From NCBI RefSeq assembly GCF_900142845.1, contig NZ_FSRU01000002.1, positions 930,001-994,000 on the forward strand: a stretch of DNA of 64,000 bases, written 5' to 3'. Position 1 is the stretch's first letter; every line of letters begins with the position of its first letter. The translations under genes and the position numbers were made by a program. A model generated the notes under the pieces. That model was not told the DNA's origin and did not search any database. It worked only from the letters and a program-made list of their open reading frames with translations. This document shows positions 25,397-35,081 of this stretch, piece after piece. The stretch is from Paraburkholderia phenazinium (GTDB taxonomy: Bacteria > Pseudomonadota > Gammaproteobacteria > Burkholderiales > Burkholderiaceae).

Positions 25397-26386
25397 ATGA
25401 CACGAGTGGTTCGCTTTCATGAGCACGGGGGTCCCGAGGTTCTGCGCATCGAGAATGTCGACGTTCCCGGGCCTGGCCGCGGCGAGATCCAGATCCGCGT
25501 CAAGGCGTTAGGTCTCAACCGGGCCGAGGCGCTGCTGCGCGCGGGCGCCTACATCGAAACTCCGACCTTCCCTTCCGGTCTTGGCCTTGAGGCGGCGGGC
25601 ATCCTCGAAACGGTTGGCGAAGGTGTCGAAGGTTTCGCGCCAGGGGACGCCGTCAGCGTCGTGCCGCCGGTGTCGATGGTCCGCTGGCCCGCCTATGGCG
25701 AACTCGTCACGTTTCCTGCCGGGCTGGTCGTCAAGCATCCCCCCTCGCTGGGTTGGGAAGCGGCCGCCGCTGTCTGGATGTCGTATCTCACCGCATACGG
25801 CGCCTTGATCGACATTGCCAAACTGCACCGGGAAGACTGTGTGGTGATTACGGCGGCATCGAGCAGTGTCGGACTTGCCGCGATCCAGATTGCCAACCGG
25901 GTCGGCGCAACCGCGATCGCGGTGACGCGAACAGGCGCCAAGAAGCCAGCCTTGCTTGAGTCAGGCGCGGCCCACGCGATTGCCTCAGCGGAAGAAGATC
26001 TGGCAGCCCGGCTGGCGGAAATCGCCGGCCCAAAGGGGGTGCGCGTGGTGCTGGACCCGATCGGCGGGCCGATCTTCGAACCCCTGACGGCCGCCATGTC
26101 GCGAGGCGGCATTCTCATCGAATTTGGCGGCTTGAGCCCCGAGCCGACGCCCTTCCCCCTGTTCGCCGTCTTGAGCAAGTCGCTCACGCTGCGCGGCTAC
26201 CTCGTTCACGAGCTTCTCAGCGATCCGGAGCGACTGGAAGCGGCCAAGGCGTTCATCCTCGACGGATTGATATCGGGTTCGTTCCGGCCGGTCATTGCAA
26301 GAATCTTTCCGTTCGACCGGATTGTCGAGGCGCATCGCTTTCTGGAGTCGAACGAACAATTCGGCAAGATTGTCGTGACGGTTTGA
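25397..26386 (+). CDS. Quinone-oxidoreductase-like (MDR) alcohol dehydrogenase
   Basis: A 329-residue medium-chain dehydrogenase/reductase of the zinc-free quinone reductase type. It has the N-terminal GroES fold with MTRVVRFHEHGGPEVLRIE, the LGLNRAEALLRAG segment, the Rossmann loop ASSSVGLAAIQIAN (about residues 154-167) and no zinc-binding Cys cluster. It reduces enones or quinones with NADPH. The ATG at 25397 follows GGAG. An in-frame TTG at 25382 would add five residues. Its partner is the divergent LysR gene. Confidence 0.92.
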   Translation: MTRVVRFHEHGGPEVLRIENVDVPGPGRGEIQIRVKALGLNRAEALLRAGAYIETPTFPSGLGLEAAGILETVGEGVEGFAPGDAVSVVPPVSMVRWPAYGELVTFPAGLVVKHPPSLGWEAAAAVWMSYLTAYGALIDIAKLHREDCVVITAASSSVGLAAIQIANRVGATAIAVTRTGAKKPALLESGAAHAIASAEEDLAARLAEIAGPKGVRVVLDPIGGPIFEPLTAAMSRGGILIEFGGLSPEPTPFPLFAVLSKSLTLRGYLVHELLSDPERLEAAKAFILDGLISGSFRPVIARIFPFDRIVEAHRFLESNEQFGKIVVTV

Positions 26387-26424
26387 TCGCGTATGCGAAG
26401 CGCCGGCCTGCGCCGCCTGCCGCG

Positions 26425-29340
26425 TCAGGACGCCGGCGTTTCAGCCGCATCGCCCACCCAACGCACCCAATGCGCCGAGCGCAACAGCGCCTCGAGCGGC
26501 ATCGGCCTGTCGAAGAAATAGCCTTGCGCCTGTGCGGCCCCCATGTCCCGCAGCACGGCGAGTGTTTCGGCATCCTCGACGCCTTCCGCAACGAGCGTCA
26601 AACCGAGCGATTCGGCCATGCGCACAATCGCCGTCACAATGGCGCGGCTACGCGGACTTCCGGTGAGCGCCAGGATAAACGACTTGTCGATCTTCAGACC
26701 GCTGAAGCGGTACTGGTGCACATAGCTCAGCGACGAAAAGCCCGCCCCGAAGTCGTCGAGCACCACGGACATGCCGTTATCCGCGAGACGCTGCATCGTG
26801 TTGCGCGCGAGATCGGGTTCCGCCACCAGCGCGCCTTCCGTCAGTTCAAGGCACACGCGCGAGGGCGCCACGCCGTAGCGGTGCAACAGCGCGAGCACCT
26901 CGTCGGCGAACTCCGGCCGCGTGATGCTAAAGCTCGAACAGTTCACGTGGACGGGCGGCCAGTTCGCATGCTGCGGCGCCGACAGAATGACCGCCACGCG
27001 GCTGAGCATGTAAAGGTCGAGCCGCCCTATCAGCCGCAACCCTTCGACGCTCGGCAAAAACTCGCCCGGGCCGATGATGCGTCCATCAGGCTGCCGCCAG
27101 CGAATCAGCGCTTCGAGCGCGACCACCTCCCCCGTGGCAATGTCGACGATGGGCTGGAAGAACGGCAGCAGTTCGTCGTCGCGTTTGAGCGCATTACGCA
27201 GCGCACCCTCACGCTCCACCTCGTCCAGTACCTCCCGTCGCAGCTCATGGTTGAACACCACGAAACTATCGCGGCCCGCGTTTTTCACGCGATACATCGC
27301 GATGTCGGCGTCGCGCAGGAGATCCGCGGGCTTGCTATGGTACTGACCGTCCGCATTCACAATGCCGATGCTGCATGACGAGAACACCACGTGTTCGTCG
27401 ATATCGAAAGGCAGATCGAATGCCGCCAGGATTCTGTGCGCAACGGCGACAGCATCGTTCAACGGCGCATCCCGCGACAGCACGGCAAATTCGTCGCCGC
27501 CGAGACGCGCCAGCAGATCGGCCGGACGCAGGCAGCCCCGCAAGCGCTCCGCGGCCTGCACCAGCAACAGGTCGCCGAAGTGATGGCCGAGACTGTCGTT
27601 CACGATCTTGAAGCGGTCCAGATCGATGAACATCACCGTCACCTGGCAGCCGTCCTCACAATACGCGCTCCACGCGGCCTGCAGGCGGTCGAGCAGATGA
27701 CTGCGGTTAGGCAGTCCCGTTAGCGTGTCGTGCGAGTTTTCGTGGAGAAGCCGGGCATTGGCATTGTCGAGTTCGCGCGTACGGATCTGTACCCGCGCTT
27801 CGAGTTCCGCGTTCGCCGCATGCAGGGCGTCGGCGGCCCGCCGCCGCGACAGCGCCGTATCGATATGGTGCGACACGAAGGTCAGCAACTCCTGATCGCG
27901 CTGCGAGTAGCGCACGCGCGGCGCATAGCTTTGTACGGCGAGCATCCCGCGCACGTCCTCGCCGTCGAACAGCGGCACACCGAGCCAAGAGCATAGCCGC
28001 ACATTCTGGCTGCTCATGTCGATCTCGCCATCGGCGATCAGGCGTAACGCGCCGTCCGCATCGATGAGGCAGGGACTGCGCTGGCGAATCACATATTCGG
28101 TGAGGCCGCGCCGGCCGAGACGCGGCGGTGGCGGCTCGTGCACGTGTTCGTCGACGTAATACGGGAACGACACGGTCTGCTTCTCCGTATCGAACAGCGC
28201 AATGTAGAAATTATGCGCATAGAGCAGCTCTCCGACGATTCGGTGCAGGCTGCGGAAAAACTCGACCATGTCGCCGGGACGGCTGGAAAGCTCCGCAATC
28301 TGGAAGAGCGTGGCCTGCAGGTGTTCGGCGCGCCCGCGCTCGGCGATGCCCTCGCGCAGCGCCGCGTTGACGCGCGACAGTTCGGAGGTGCGCCGGGCGA
28401 CCTGCTCCTCGAGGTCGGCCCGGTGGAGGATCCGGTCCAACGCCATCGCCACGTGTCGCGCCACGACGAGAAACAGCGCGCGGTCCTCGGCACTGTAGAT
28501 GCGCGCGACGTCGTAGACCTGCATCGCGAGCATGCCGAACACTTCGTCCGAAGCGTTCTTCAGCGGCGCGCCCATCCAGAACTCGGGCAGATCGCCAATG
28601 GGATACAGAATGCCTTCAGCCGCCGCGGCCCGAATCATCGCGGCATCGACGAGCAGCGGTTCGCCGGTCGTCAACACCTGCGCCGTCATCGACAGGCGGT
28701 CGGGGTCGAGTATGTCGTAGTTCTCCGCTTCGATGACGTCCGCATCGATCACGTCGACGTAATACGGATAGGTGATCTTGCCGCTCTTGCGGTCGTACAG
28801 CGCCAGATAGAAGTTTTCGGCGTCGATCAGCGTACCCAGACGCTCGTGCACGCGCTGCAGGAACGCCGCGCGATCGGGCACCGAACTGGCCAGATAGGCG
28901 ATCTCATACAGCACGCGCTGGGTGTTCTGGGCCCGCGCGAGCGCATCGGTCTGCGCCCGCTCGCCGAGGCTCCGGGCGCAGTCCCCCAGGGATGGGTCGC
29001 CACCGAATTCGGCGGGCGCGACGAGCCAGCCCAGCACGCTTTCGCCGAATCCCGTGGGCCAGCGGTGCCACCCGCGCTCGGCGCACAGTTCCGCCAGCCG
29101 TTCGTGGGAGACGTTGTGCGGCCACTCGGGCGCCGCGCCGCCCTGGCCGGCAAGGTGCAAGCGCTCCCCCGCGCGATACCACGCCCATGCCGCAGCCCAC
29201 GGTCGGCCGCCGTCCCGCATCGCTTCCAGTTGGGCTTCGATGGTCGGCGCGCCCGGGGCAACGCTGTCGGCCGCGTTGCGGCGCGTGGAAGCGTCAACCA
29301 TGGACAGGCGCTCGTAGGCCGTGCGCGGCCAAAACCTCAC
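26425..29340 (-). CDS. GAF-GAF-GGDEF-EAL signalling protein (c-di-GMP turnover)
   Basis: A 971-residue cytoplasmic protein. Two GAF-type sensor domains (about residues 145-305 and 335-505) have similar FYLALYDRKSGKITYPYYVD and FYIALFDTEKQTVSFPYYVD cores. They are followed by a coiled linker, a GGDEF domain with intact RLGGDEF, and an EAL domain with intact ALEALIRW and DDFGAGFSSL. Both cyclase and phosphodiesterase sites therefore look intact. The start is unsettled: GTG at 29340 gives this length, while an ATG at 29301 would remove 13 residues. No transmembrane segment is seen. It has no operon partner. Confidence 0.9.
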   Translation of the reverse strand: MRFWPRTAYERLSMVDASTRRNAADSVAPGAPTIEAQLEAMRDGGRPWAAAWAWYRAGERLHLAGQGGAAPEWPHNVSHERLAELCAERGWHRWPTGFGESVLGWLVAPAEFGGDPSLGDCARSLGERAQTDALARAQNTQRVLYEIAYLASSVPDRAAFLQRVHERLGTLIDAENFYLALYDRKSGKITYPYYVDVIDADVIEAENYDILDPDRLSMTAQVLTTGEPLLVDAAMIRAAAAEGILYPIGDLPEFWMGAPLKNASDEVFGMLAMQVYDVARIYSAEDRALFLVVARHVAMALDRILHRADLEEQVARRTSELSRVNAALREGIAERGRAEHLQATLFQIAELSSRPGDMVEFFRSLHRIVGELLYAHNFYIALFDTEKQTVSFPYYVDEHVHEPPPPRLGRRGLTEYVIRQRSPCLIDADGALRLIADGEIDMSSQNVRLCSWLGVPLFDGEDVRGMLAVQSYAPRVRYSQRDQELLTFVSHHIDTALSRRRAADALHAANAELEARVQIRTRELDNANARLLHENSHDTLTGLPNRSHLLDRLQAAWSAYCEDGCQVTVMFIDLDRFKIVNDSLGHHFGDLLLVQAAERLRGCLRPADLLARLGGDEFAVLSRDAPLNDAVAVAHRILAAFDLPFDIDEHVVFSSCSIGIVNADGQYHSKPADLLRDADIAMYRVKNAGRDSFVVFNHELRREVLDEVEREGALRNALKRDDELLPFFQPIVDIATGEVVALEALIRWRQPDGRIIGPGEFLPSVEGLRLIGRLDLYMLSRVAVILSAPQHANWPPVHVNCSSFSITRPEFADEVLALLHRYGVAPSRVCLELTEGALVAEPDLARNTMQRLADNGMSVVLDDFGAGFSSLSYVHQYRFSGLKIDKSFILALTGSPRSRAIVTAIVRMAESLGLTLVAEGVEDAETLAVLRDMGAAQAQGYFFDRPMPLEALLRSAHWVRWVGDAAETPAS

Positions 29341-29555
29341 CCCATTTGATAGATGTCTCGGTGCTCTGCATTCTCAGTGGACGCTCGGCCGGTCCGTTTT
29401 ATGGATACGTATGCCGTGCTAACGGCACGAGAAGGCCGAGGCTTGAGGGATTTTTCGTCTGCAGGCGAGCTAAGCCAGACGCACCGGTACGTCAATGCGG
29501 TACTTCAATGACCGGTTCTTTCACCAACCTGTCAAAAGAATTCCTGTCCGTCACC

Positions 29556-30311
29556 TTAAAACGATTCGTTAAACGGCCGCAGATCGATCTCCTGCGACCA
29601 TGCGCTGCGCCCCTGTTGATGGAGATGCCAGTAGGCGTCGGCAATCTCGTCGGGATTCAGCAGACCGTCCGGTCCCCGTTCGGCCACGCGCTGTGGCGAG
29701 GACGTCCGCAAGCGTTCGCCGTCGATGCCGCCGTCGACCACCACATGCGCGACGTGGATATTCCGTGGCCCGAACTCGCGCGCGAGGCTCTGCGTCAGCG
29801 AGCGCAGACCGGCTTTGGCGGACGCGAACGCGGCAAACGGCGGACGGCCGCGCAACGACGCGGTGGCGCCGGTGAATAACAGCGAACCTCGGCCCGTAGC
29901 CAGCAGGGCGGGCAATGCCGCTCGCGCGAACAGAAAGCCGCCCAGGGTCGTGACGCGCCATGCCGCCTCAAACTGCTCCGCGCTCAGTTCGAGCGTCGCG
30001 GCGCGCGTCGCACCGGCGGCATTGAAAATCGCCGCTTCGAGCGTACCCGTCCCGGCGAGTTGCCGTGCAATGGCAGTCAGGTCGCTCTCGCTGGTGACGT
30101 CGCCAGGGGCTGTGAAAGCAGCGCCGCCCGCGGCGCGAATTTCATCGACGACGGCATCAAGCCGGTCGCGCGAACGCCCTGTCACCGCGACGCCAAGGCC
30201 CTCGCGCGCGAAGCGGCGCGCCAGCGCCGCTCCGAGTCCAGCGCTCGCCCCGACTCCCGCAATCCACGCGAGACGCTTGCGCGCGAGGTTTTGCCCAACC
30301 GCTTCGGTCAT
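29556..30311 (-). CDS. Short-chain dehydrogenase/reductase with Phe in place of the catalytic Tyr
   Basis: A 251-residue SDR with the cofactor loop GVGASAGLGAALARRF (residues 19-34) and an AAG-type NNAG motif (FNAAG, 96-100). The catalytic YxxxK is replaced by F162-ASA-K166 (in FAAFASAKAGLRSL). The family is usually NAD(P)H-dependent, but the lost Tyr means hydride transfer is doubtful. SDR subgroups with Phe here are known, so this may be a natural variant rather than damage. It has a 22-base gap to a small upstream gene on the same strand, so both may be one transcription unit. Confidence 0.88.
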   Translation of the reverse strand: MTEAVGQNLARKRLAWIAGVGASAGLGAALARRFAREGLGVAVTGRSRDRLDAVVDEIRAAGGAAFTAPGDVTSESDLTAIARQLAGTGTLEAAIFNAAGATRAATLELSAEQFEAAWRVTTLGGFLFARAALPALLATGRGSLLFTGATASLRGRPPFAAFASAKAGLRSLTQSLAREFGPRNIHVAHVVVDGGIDGERLRTSSPQRVAERGPDGLLNPDEIADAYWHLHQQGRSAWSQEIDLRPFNESF

Positions 30312-30333
30312 CGTGTTCTCCTATGCATCGTCG

Positions 30334-30594
30334 TCATCGCCAGAATCGCTCCGGTGGAATATCGAGCGGTACGACGAACATGCCGGCAGTGTATTCCATG
30401 TGGAAATAACCGCAGCGTGCGTAGGCCGCAATGCGTTCGAGCCGCTCGGGAGATTGACAGCGATAGGCCGCGTCGGCCGCGCGCTCCGCGGACGAATCAG
30501 ACGCAACCGGCGCGCGTTTCGACAGGCGCTCCAAGACACTGCGCACAGGATGTCGAATGCCGCCCCAGAAAAGTGCCGCTGAATGTGTGGCCAT
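30334..30594 (-). CDS. Small hypothetical protein upstream of the SDR gene
   Basis: An 86-residue frame with GGAGG a few bases before the ATG. It ends GYFHMEYTAGMFVVPLDIPPERFWR-like (residues 62-86), which reads as coding rather than noise; the first half is rich in Arg, Ser and Ala. It is 22 bases upstream of the SDR gene in the same direction. I do not recognise it; no membrane or signal segment is visible. Confidence 0.55.
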   Translation of the reverse strand: MATHSAALFWGGIRHPVRSVLERLSKRAPVASDSSAERAADAAYRCQSPERLERIAAYARCGYFHMEYTAGMFVVPLDIPPERFWR

Positions 30595-30831
30595 ACCGCC
30601 TCCGTCGATTCATTGTTGCTTCAATGAATCTAGCGGCCTCGATAAGGAAGCGCAAAGAAGCTTTTATGGATTGGTTTTCGGAAAACGAATCAAGGCCCGG
30701 CGGCCGCTTCGGCGCGCTTCGTGGTGAAATTCCAAAGACGTGGCACTGCTATGCATATGCGAAAAGATTAGTTCGGTACGGTCGCGCGATTGCGGACACT
30801 CGACAGGTTGAAACCCACCTACGGACCACCC

Positions 30832-31074
30832 ATGAAGGGAATCGGCTACCACCCTCATAGCGCGCTCGACGACGCGACGGAAAGCACCACCGCGCCATCG
30901 GACCAGCATCGCGTTTCCGTTAGGCAGGTCAGCACCGTGCTGCTGGTCGCTGCCGTTCTGGCCTGCCTCCACAGGGAAATTTCCGGCACGGTCGATGGCT
31001 CGCTGCTGTCCGTCTTCACGGAATATGCCGGCGGCGTCCTGCAGCATTTCGTGTCGATCCTTCCGCACTTCTGA
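30832..31074 (+). CDS. Small hypothetical protein with one hydrophobic segment
   Basis: An 80-residue frame ending in TGATG, so its stop overlaps the start of the TPR protein, which suggests coupling. A hydrophobic stretch VSTVLLVAAVLACL lies near residues 28-41, with charged and polar ends. No good ribosome site precedes the ATG, so this call is tentative. It might be a leader frame for the next gene. Confidence 0.4.
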   Translation: MKGIGYHPHSALDDATESTTAPSDQHRVSVRQVSTVLLVAAVLACLHREISGTVDGSLLSVFTEYAGGVLQHFVSILPHF

Positions 31075-32417
31075 TGGTCACGGACGCCCAGGGCCTGCAG
31101 GTGACAGGAGCGGCAGAATCCGCCGTAGCGCTCGACCACGCCATCTCGGACTACTTCGGCTGGAAGGGCGACCCGGTCGGCCGGTTGCAGGACGCGGTGG
31201 ACGAGGATCCCGACTTCAGTCTGGGCAGCAGCGCGATCGCTTCGCTGTTTTTGCTGGGCGGATTTCGTGCCGATCACCCGCGCGTTGCCACCGCCCTCGC
31301 CGCAGCCGAGCGTGCCGGCGCCGGCACAACGTCGCGCGAAACCCGCCACCTCGCCGCCGTGAAGACCTTGGCCGCAGGTGGCATCGCCGGCGCGATCGAT
31401 CTTTGGGAAAGCATCCTCGTCGACCATCCGACCGACGCGCTCGCCTTGCGCTTTGCTCACGACGCTTACTTCTGCCTCGGTCAATCGGTCAGCATCCGCG
31501 ATTCCATTGCGCGGGTTCTACCGCACTGGGACCCGCAAGGCGAAAACTACGGCTATATCCTCGGACAGTATGCGTTCGGCCTCGAGGAAGCGGGCGAACT
31601 GCGGCGCGCGGAAAAAATCGCTCACGCCGCCATTGCACGCAATGCCGAAGACGGTTGGGCGATTCATGCCGTGGCACACGTGCTGGAAACGGAAAGCCGC
31701 CAGGCCGAGGGCATTGCGTTCTTGCAGGCGGCCCGGCCGTCCTGGCGTCGCGCCCATGCGCTCGCCGTCCACAATGGCTGGCATCTCGCCCTGTATCTGA
31801 TTGAGGAAGAACGCTTCGACAAGGTGCTGATCGACTACGATCAGTACGTGGCGCCGAAACTGCCAGGCGACTTCCTGCTCGATCTCGTCGATGCCTCCGC
31901 CCTGCTCTGGCGCCTGGAACTGGCGGGGGCCGATGTGGGAGATCGCTGGGGCGCCGTGGCCGCGCAATGGCTGACCCATGTCGACGATCACGTGCTGGTC
32001 TTCAACGACCTGCATATTGCGCTCGCGGTTGCGCGGGCCGGCAACCCGCTGGATATCGAACGCCTGCGCCGCTCGCTTGAGCTTTATAAGCGTGAAGGCC
32101 AGGGAGACAGCCACAGAGTGATGGCTGAGGTGGGTCGTCGCCTGATCGACGGCGTATTGGCCTTTGCCGCAGGCGAATACGCTCGCGCGGTCGAGCTCAT
32201 TGTGCCGGTGCGCTACCACGCGTATCGCATCGGCGGCAGCCACGCGCAGCGGGATCTCATCACGCAAACGCTCATTGCCGCGGCCGAGCGCGCCGGGCAG
32301 CTCAGCCTGACCCGTGCGCTCCTTGCCGAGCGGATTGCAGTGAGGCCGACCGAACGCACCCGGCAGCACTACGCGAGTGTCGGCGGCGCCGGAAACTTTG
32401 CGTTCAACGCGATCTAA
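31074..32417 (+). CDS. TPR protein, TTC38-like
   Basis: A 447-residue all-helical protein. Segments such as YGYILGQYAFGLEEAGELRRAEKIA, ALAVHNGWHLALYLIEE (about 225-240) and the closing QHYASVGGAGNFAFNAI-like tail fit the tetratricopeptide-repeat protein 38 family known from animals and many bacteria. No signal peptide or catalytic motif stands out; TTC38 has no assigned function. It overlaps the small upstream gene by one base at TGATG and is convergent with the alpha/beta hydrolase gene. Confidence 0.82.
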   Translation: MVTDAQGLQVTGAAESAVALDHAISDYFGWKGDPVGRLQDAVDEDPDFSLGSSAIASLFLLGGFRADHPRVATALAAAERAGAGTTSRETRHLAAVKTLAAGGIAGAIDLWESILVDHPTDALALRFAHDAYFCLGQSVSIRDSIARVLPHWDPQGENYGYILGQYAFGLEEAGELRRAEKIAHAAIARNAEDGWAIHAVAHVLETESRQAEGIAFLQAARPSWRRAHALAVHNGWHLALYLIEEERFDKVLIDYDQYVAPKLPGDFLLDLVDASALLWRLELAGADVGDRWGAVAAQWLTHVDDHVLVFNDLHIALAVARAGNPLDIERLRRSLELYKREGQGDSHRVMAEVGRRLIDGVLAFAAGEYARAVELIVPVRYHAYRIGGSHAQRDLITQTLIAAAERAGQLSLTRALLAERIAVRPTERTRQHYASVGGAGNFAFNAI

Positions 32418-32493
32418 CCGATCTAACGGCTCACCGATTCGCGGCTCCGCAGCTTCACTTGAGTGAAGCGGAGCCGCGTGAGGACAGCACGCG

Positions 32494-33372
32494 TTACGCC
32501 GGCTGCCGCACGGCAAGAAGATCGTGCAGCGCCTGGTTCACCTGGTCAGGCTTCTCGAGCATGATCTGATGGCCGCAGTCCTTCAGCTCGATGAAGCTCG
32601 CCTGCGGCAGCTTCTCAGCCAGGGCTCGGGCGCCGGCCGCCGGCGTGAGTCCGTCACGGTCTCCCGACACGATGGCGATGGGCAAGCGCAGTGCATCGAG
32701 CTGGGCCGGATCGACCTGCCACGCGCCGCGTATCACCGTCTGCATCACAGCCGTCGAATTTCTGTCGGATATCCGGCTTTCGTAGTCGATCAGAACAGGA
32801 TTGCTATCGGGATGCCAGGCGAGGCGACGGAACCGCTTTGCCAACACCGGCTTTAGCAGGCTGAACAGCCACGCGGGCAGATTCAGCAGGCCACCGAGAG
32901 AAGGTGCGGCCAGTTGCGTGCCGAGCAGCAGGACAGCGTTCACTTCCGCTAGCCGTTGTTGCGCCGCAAGTCTTTGCAACACACCAAGCGTGCTTCGCGT
33001 ACCCAGCGAGTGTCCGGCCAGCACGTTGTGGGCGCGCTTATAGCGATCGAAAATGGCGAGGTAATCGAGTAGCGTCTGCTCGCCCTGATACGCCAGCGGC
33101 GTGTTGGCAGGTGGCCGTGGGCTGGCGCCGTGCCCAAGGAAGTCCCATGCGACGATGTTGTAGCCCGCCTCGACCAGGTAGGTCCATTGATAACGCCACT
33201 GGTTTTTATTCCCTCCTCCGCCGTGCGCCAGAAACACCACGCTACCGGCATGCGGCGAACCGGAGTGCGCTTCGTGGCTCGTGAGATTGAGTACGCGTCC
33301 GGGGCGGATTTCAATGTCCGTTCCGTTTACCACGTTCGCGGTCAGCAAATTCTCGTCGAAAGCATTGCTCAT
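32494..33372 (-). CDS. Alpha/beta hydrolase
   Basis: A 292-residue alpha/beta hydrolase with nucleophile elbow LAGHSLGTRS (Ser near residue 131), the oxyanion HGGGGN segment in the N-terminal strand, the acid in VSGDRDGLTPA and His in DCGHQIMLEKP. It is likely an esterase or C-C hydrolase; no substrate can be assigned. Its ATG overlaps the stop of the fused ABC ATPase by 4 bases, so it belongs to the import operon as the last gene. In this context it may release the acquired compound from an ester-linked form. Confidence 0.9.
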   Translation of the reverse strand: MSNAFDENLLTANVVNGTDIEIRPGRVLNLTSHEAHSGSPHAGSVVFLAHGGGGNKNQWRYQWTYLVEAGYNIVAWDFLGHGASPRPPANTPLAYQGEQTLLDYLAIFDRYKRAHNVLAGHSLGTRSTLGVLQRLAAQQRLAEVNAVLLLGTQLAAPSLGGLLNLPAWLFSLLKPVLAKRFRRLAWHPDSNPVLIDYESRISDRNSTAVMQTVIRGAWQVDPAQLDALRLPIAIVSGDRDGLTPAAGARALAEKLPQASFIELKDCGHQIMLEKPDQVNQALHDLLAVRQPA

Positions 33373-35081
33373 CGTATTCTCTGTTCATCCAGTGTGACGA
33401 CGGAGCAGGCGCGCTCCGTCGCGGCATTCGTGCGCTCACCCCATTGCGACTGTCTGCCCGGTATGGCGCCGATCAACTGCTGTGTGTACGGGTGCTGGGG
33501 TGATTCGAGAATCTGCGCGACTTCCCCTGTCTCGACGATCTGTCCGGCACGCATCACGACAATACGGTGACAGATTTGAGCGGCGACGCGCAGATCGTGC
33601 GTGATGAAGATGAGCGCCATCCCCATCTTCTGCTGGATCGTTTGCAGAAGTTCCAGCACATGGGCCTGCACCGAAACGTCGAGACCCGATACGGCCTCGT
33701 CGGCTACCAGAATCTTCGGTTCGAGCGCGAGTGCGCGCGCGATGCTGATGCGTTGCCGCTGTCCGCCGGAGAATTGATGCGGATAGCGCTCGGCGGCCTG
33801 TTCGGGAAGGCCGATCAGGGTCAACAGGTCGCGCGCATCGCGATAGGCTTGCGCAGGCGGGACGCCATACGCAATCGGACCCGCAGCAATGATCTGCCCC
33901 ACCGTTTGCTTGCTGTTCAACGAGGCAACCGGATCCTGAAACACCATCTGGATGTGGCGGCGCAAAGGGCGCAGCGTCTTGTTCGCCAGATGGGCGAAGT
34001 CCTGTCCTTCGAAGCGGATATGTCCGCTTTCCAAGCGGCTAAAGCGCAGTAACGCCCGGGCCAGCGTCGACTTTCCCGATCCGGATTCGCCCACGACGCC
34101 AAGCGTTTCGCCACGGCGCAGCGTAAAGCTCACGTCGCTGAGCGCGGGTACCGTTGCGCGTTGTCGCCAGAAGGCAAAGGACGACGCCTCTCGTGCCGGA
34201 TAAGCTTTCTTCAGGCCTTGCACATCCAGTAACACGGGTATGTCGTCAGCAATGGGGCGGCCATGGAAACGTCCATGCGGGATGGCGTCGATCAACTGGC
34301 GCGTATACGGATGGCGCGGATGATTCAGCACTTGATGCGCCTCGCCATACTCGACCAGCACGCCTCGCTCCAGCACCGCGACACGATCCGCGATCTCGGC
34401 CACCACGCCGAAATCGTGCGTGATAAACAGGATCCCCATGTGCCTTTTTCGTTGAACCTGCCTGATCAGTTCAAGGATTTTGGCCTGGGTCGTGACGTCG
34501 AGTGCGGTGGTCGGTTCATCGGCAATCAGCAGCGAGGGTTCGAGGACGAGCGCAATCGCAATCAGGACGCGCTGCCGTTGGCCGCCCGACAGCGAGAACG
34601 GGTACGCGTGCCGCAGCCGTTCCGGTTGCGGAAGACCGACGAGTTCAAGCAGCTCCACGACGCGCGCGGCGCGGGCACTTCTCTCGTGCCGTCTTGCCAG
34701 TACACCATGCACGCGCATCGTCTCTTCGATCTGACTGCCGATCGTCTGCAACGGGTTGAGCGCCGACATCGGCTCCTGAAAGATCATGGAGATGTCACGC
34801 CCGCGGATTTCGCGCATGGCCGACGCGCTACGTTGCGTGAGGTCTTCGCCGCGAAACACGATACGTCCGGTCTGCCGGTGCGCGCCATGCGGAAGGAGTC
34901 CCGTTACCGCGCCGGCGAGCATGGATTTGCCCGATCCCGATTCGCCGACGAGGCACAACACCTCGCCATGCTCAAGCTTCAACGAAATATCTCGCACGGC
35001 ATGAGGACGGTCGGCCCCGCCGGGTAAGGCCAGCGTCAAGTGCTCAATCGACAGCAGGGGCGCCTTGATGTCCATGCTCAT
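33369..35081 (-). CDS. Dpp-type ABC transporter ATPase, two fused ABC domains
   Basis: A 570-residue fusion of DppD- and DppF-like subunits. First domain: Walker A GESGSGKSMLAG, signature LSGGQRQRV, Walker B LLIADEPTTALD. Second domain: GESGSGKSTLAR, FSGGQRQRI and ILVADEAVSGLD, so both active sites look complete. The start at 35081 overlaps the permease stop by 4 bases (ATGA); the longer frame to 35198 is not used. It powers the import of the ligand carried by the binding protein at 36927. Confidence 0.94.
   Translation of the reverse strand: MSMDIKAPLLSIEHLTLALPGGADRPHAVRDISLKLEHGEVLCLVGESGSGKSMLAGAVTGLLPHGAHRQTGRIVFRGEDLTQRSASAMREIRGRDISMIFQEPMSALNPLQTIGSQIEETMRVHGVLARRHERSARAARVVELLELVGLPQPERLRHAYPFSLSGGQRQRVLIAIALVLEPSLLIADEPTTALDVTTQAKILELIRQVQRKRHMGILFITHDFGVVAEIADRVAVLERGVLVEYGEAHQVLNHPRHPYTRQLIDAIPHGRFHGRPIADDIPVLLDVQGLKKAYPAREASSFAFWRQRATVPALSDVSFTLRRGETLGVVGESGSGKSTLARALLRFSRLESGHIRFEGQDFAHLANKTLRPLRRHIQMVFQDPVASLNSKQTVGQIIAAGPIAYGVPPAQAYRDARDLLTLIGLPEQAAERYPHQFSGGQRQRISIARALALEPKILVADEAVSGLDVSVQAHVLELLQTIQQKMGMALIFITHDLRVAAQICHRIVVMRAGQIVETGEVAQILESPQHPYTQQLIGAIPGRQSQWGERTNAATERACSVVTLDEQRIR

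Noticed and set aside
26383..27378. 331-residue plus-strand frame
   Set aside because: Shadow of the GGDEF-EAL gene on the other strand; composition unlike a real protein.
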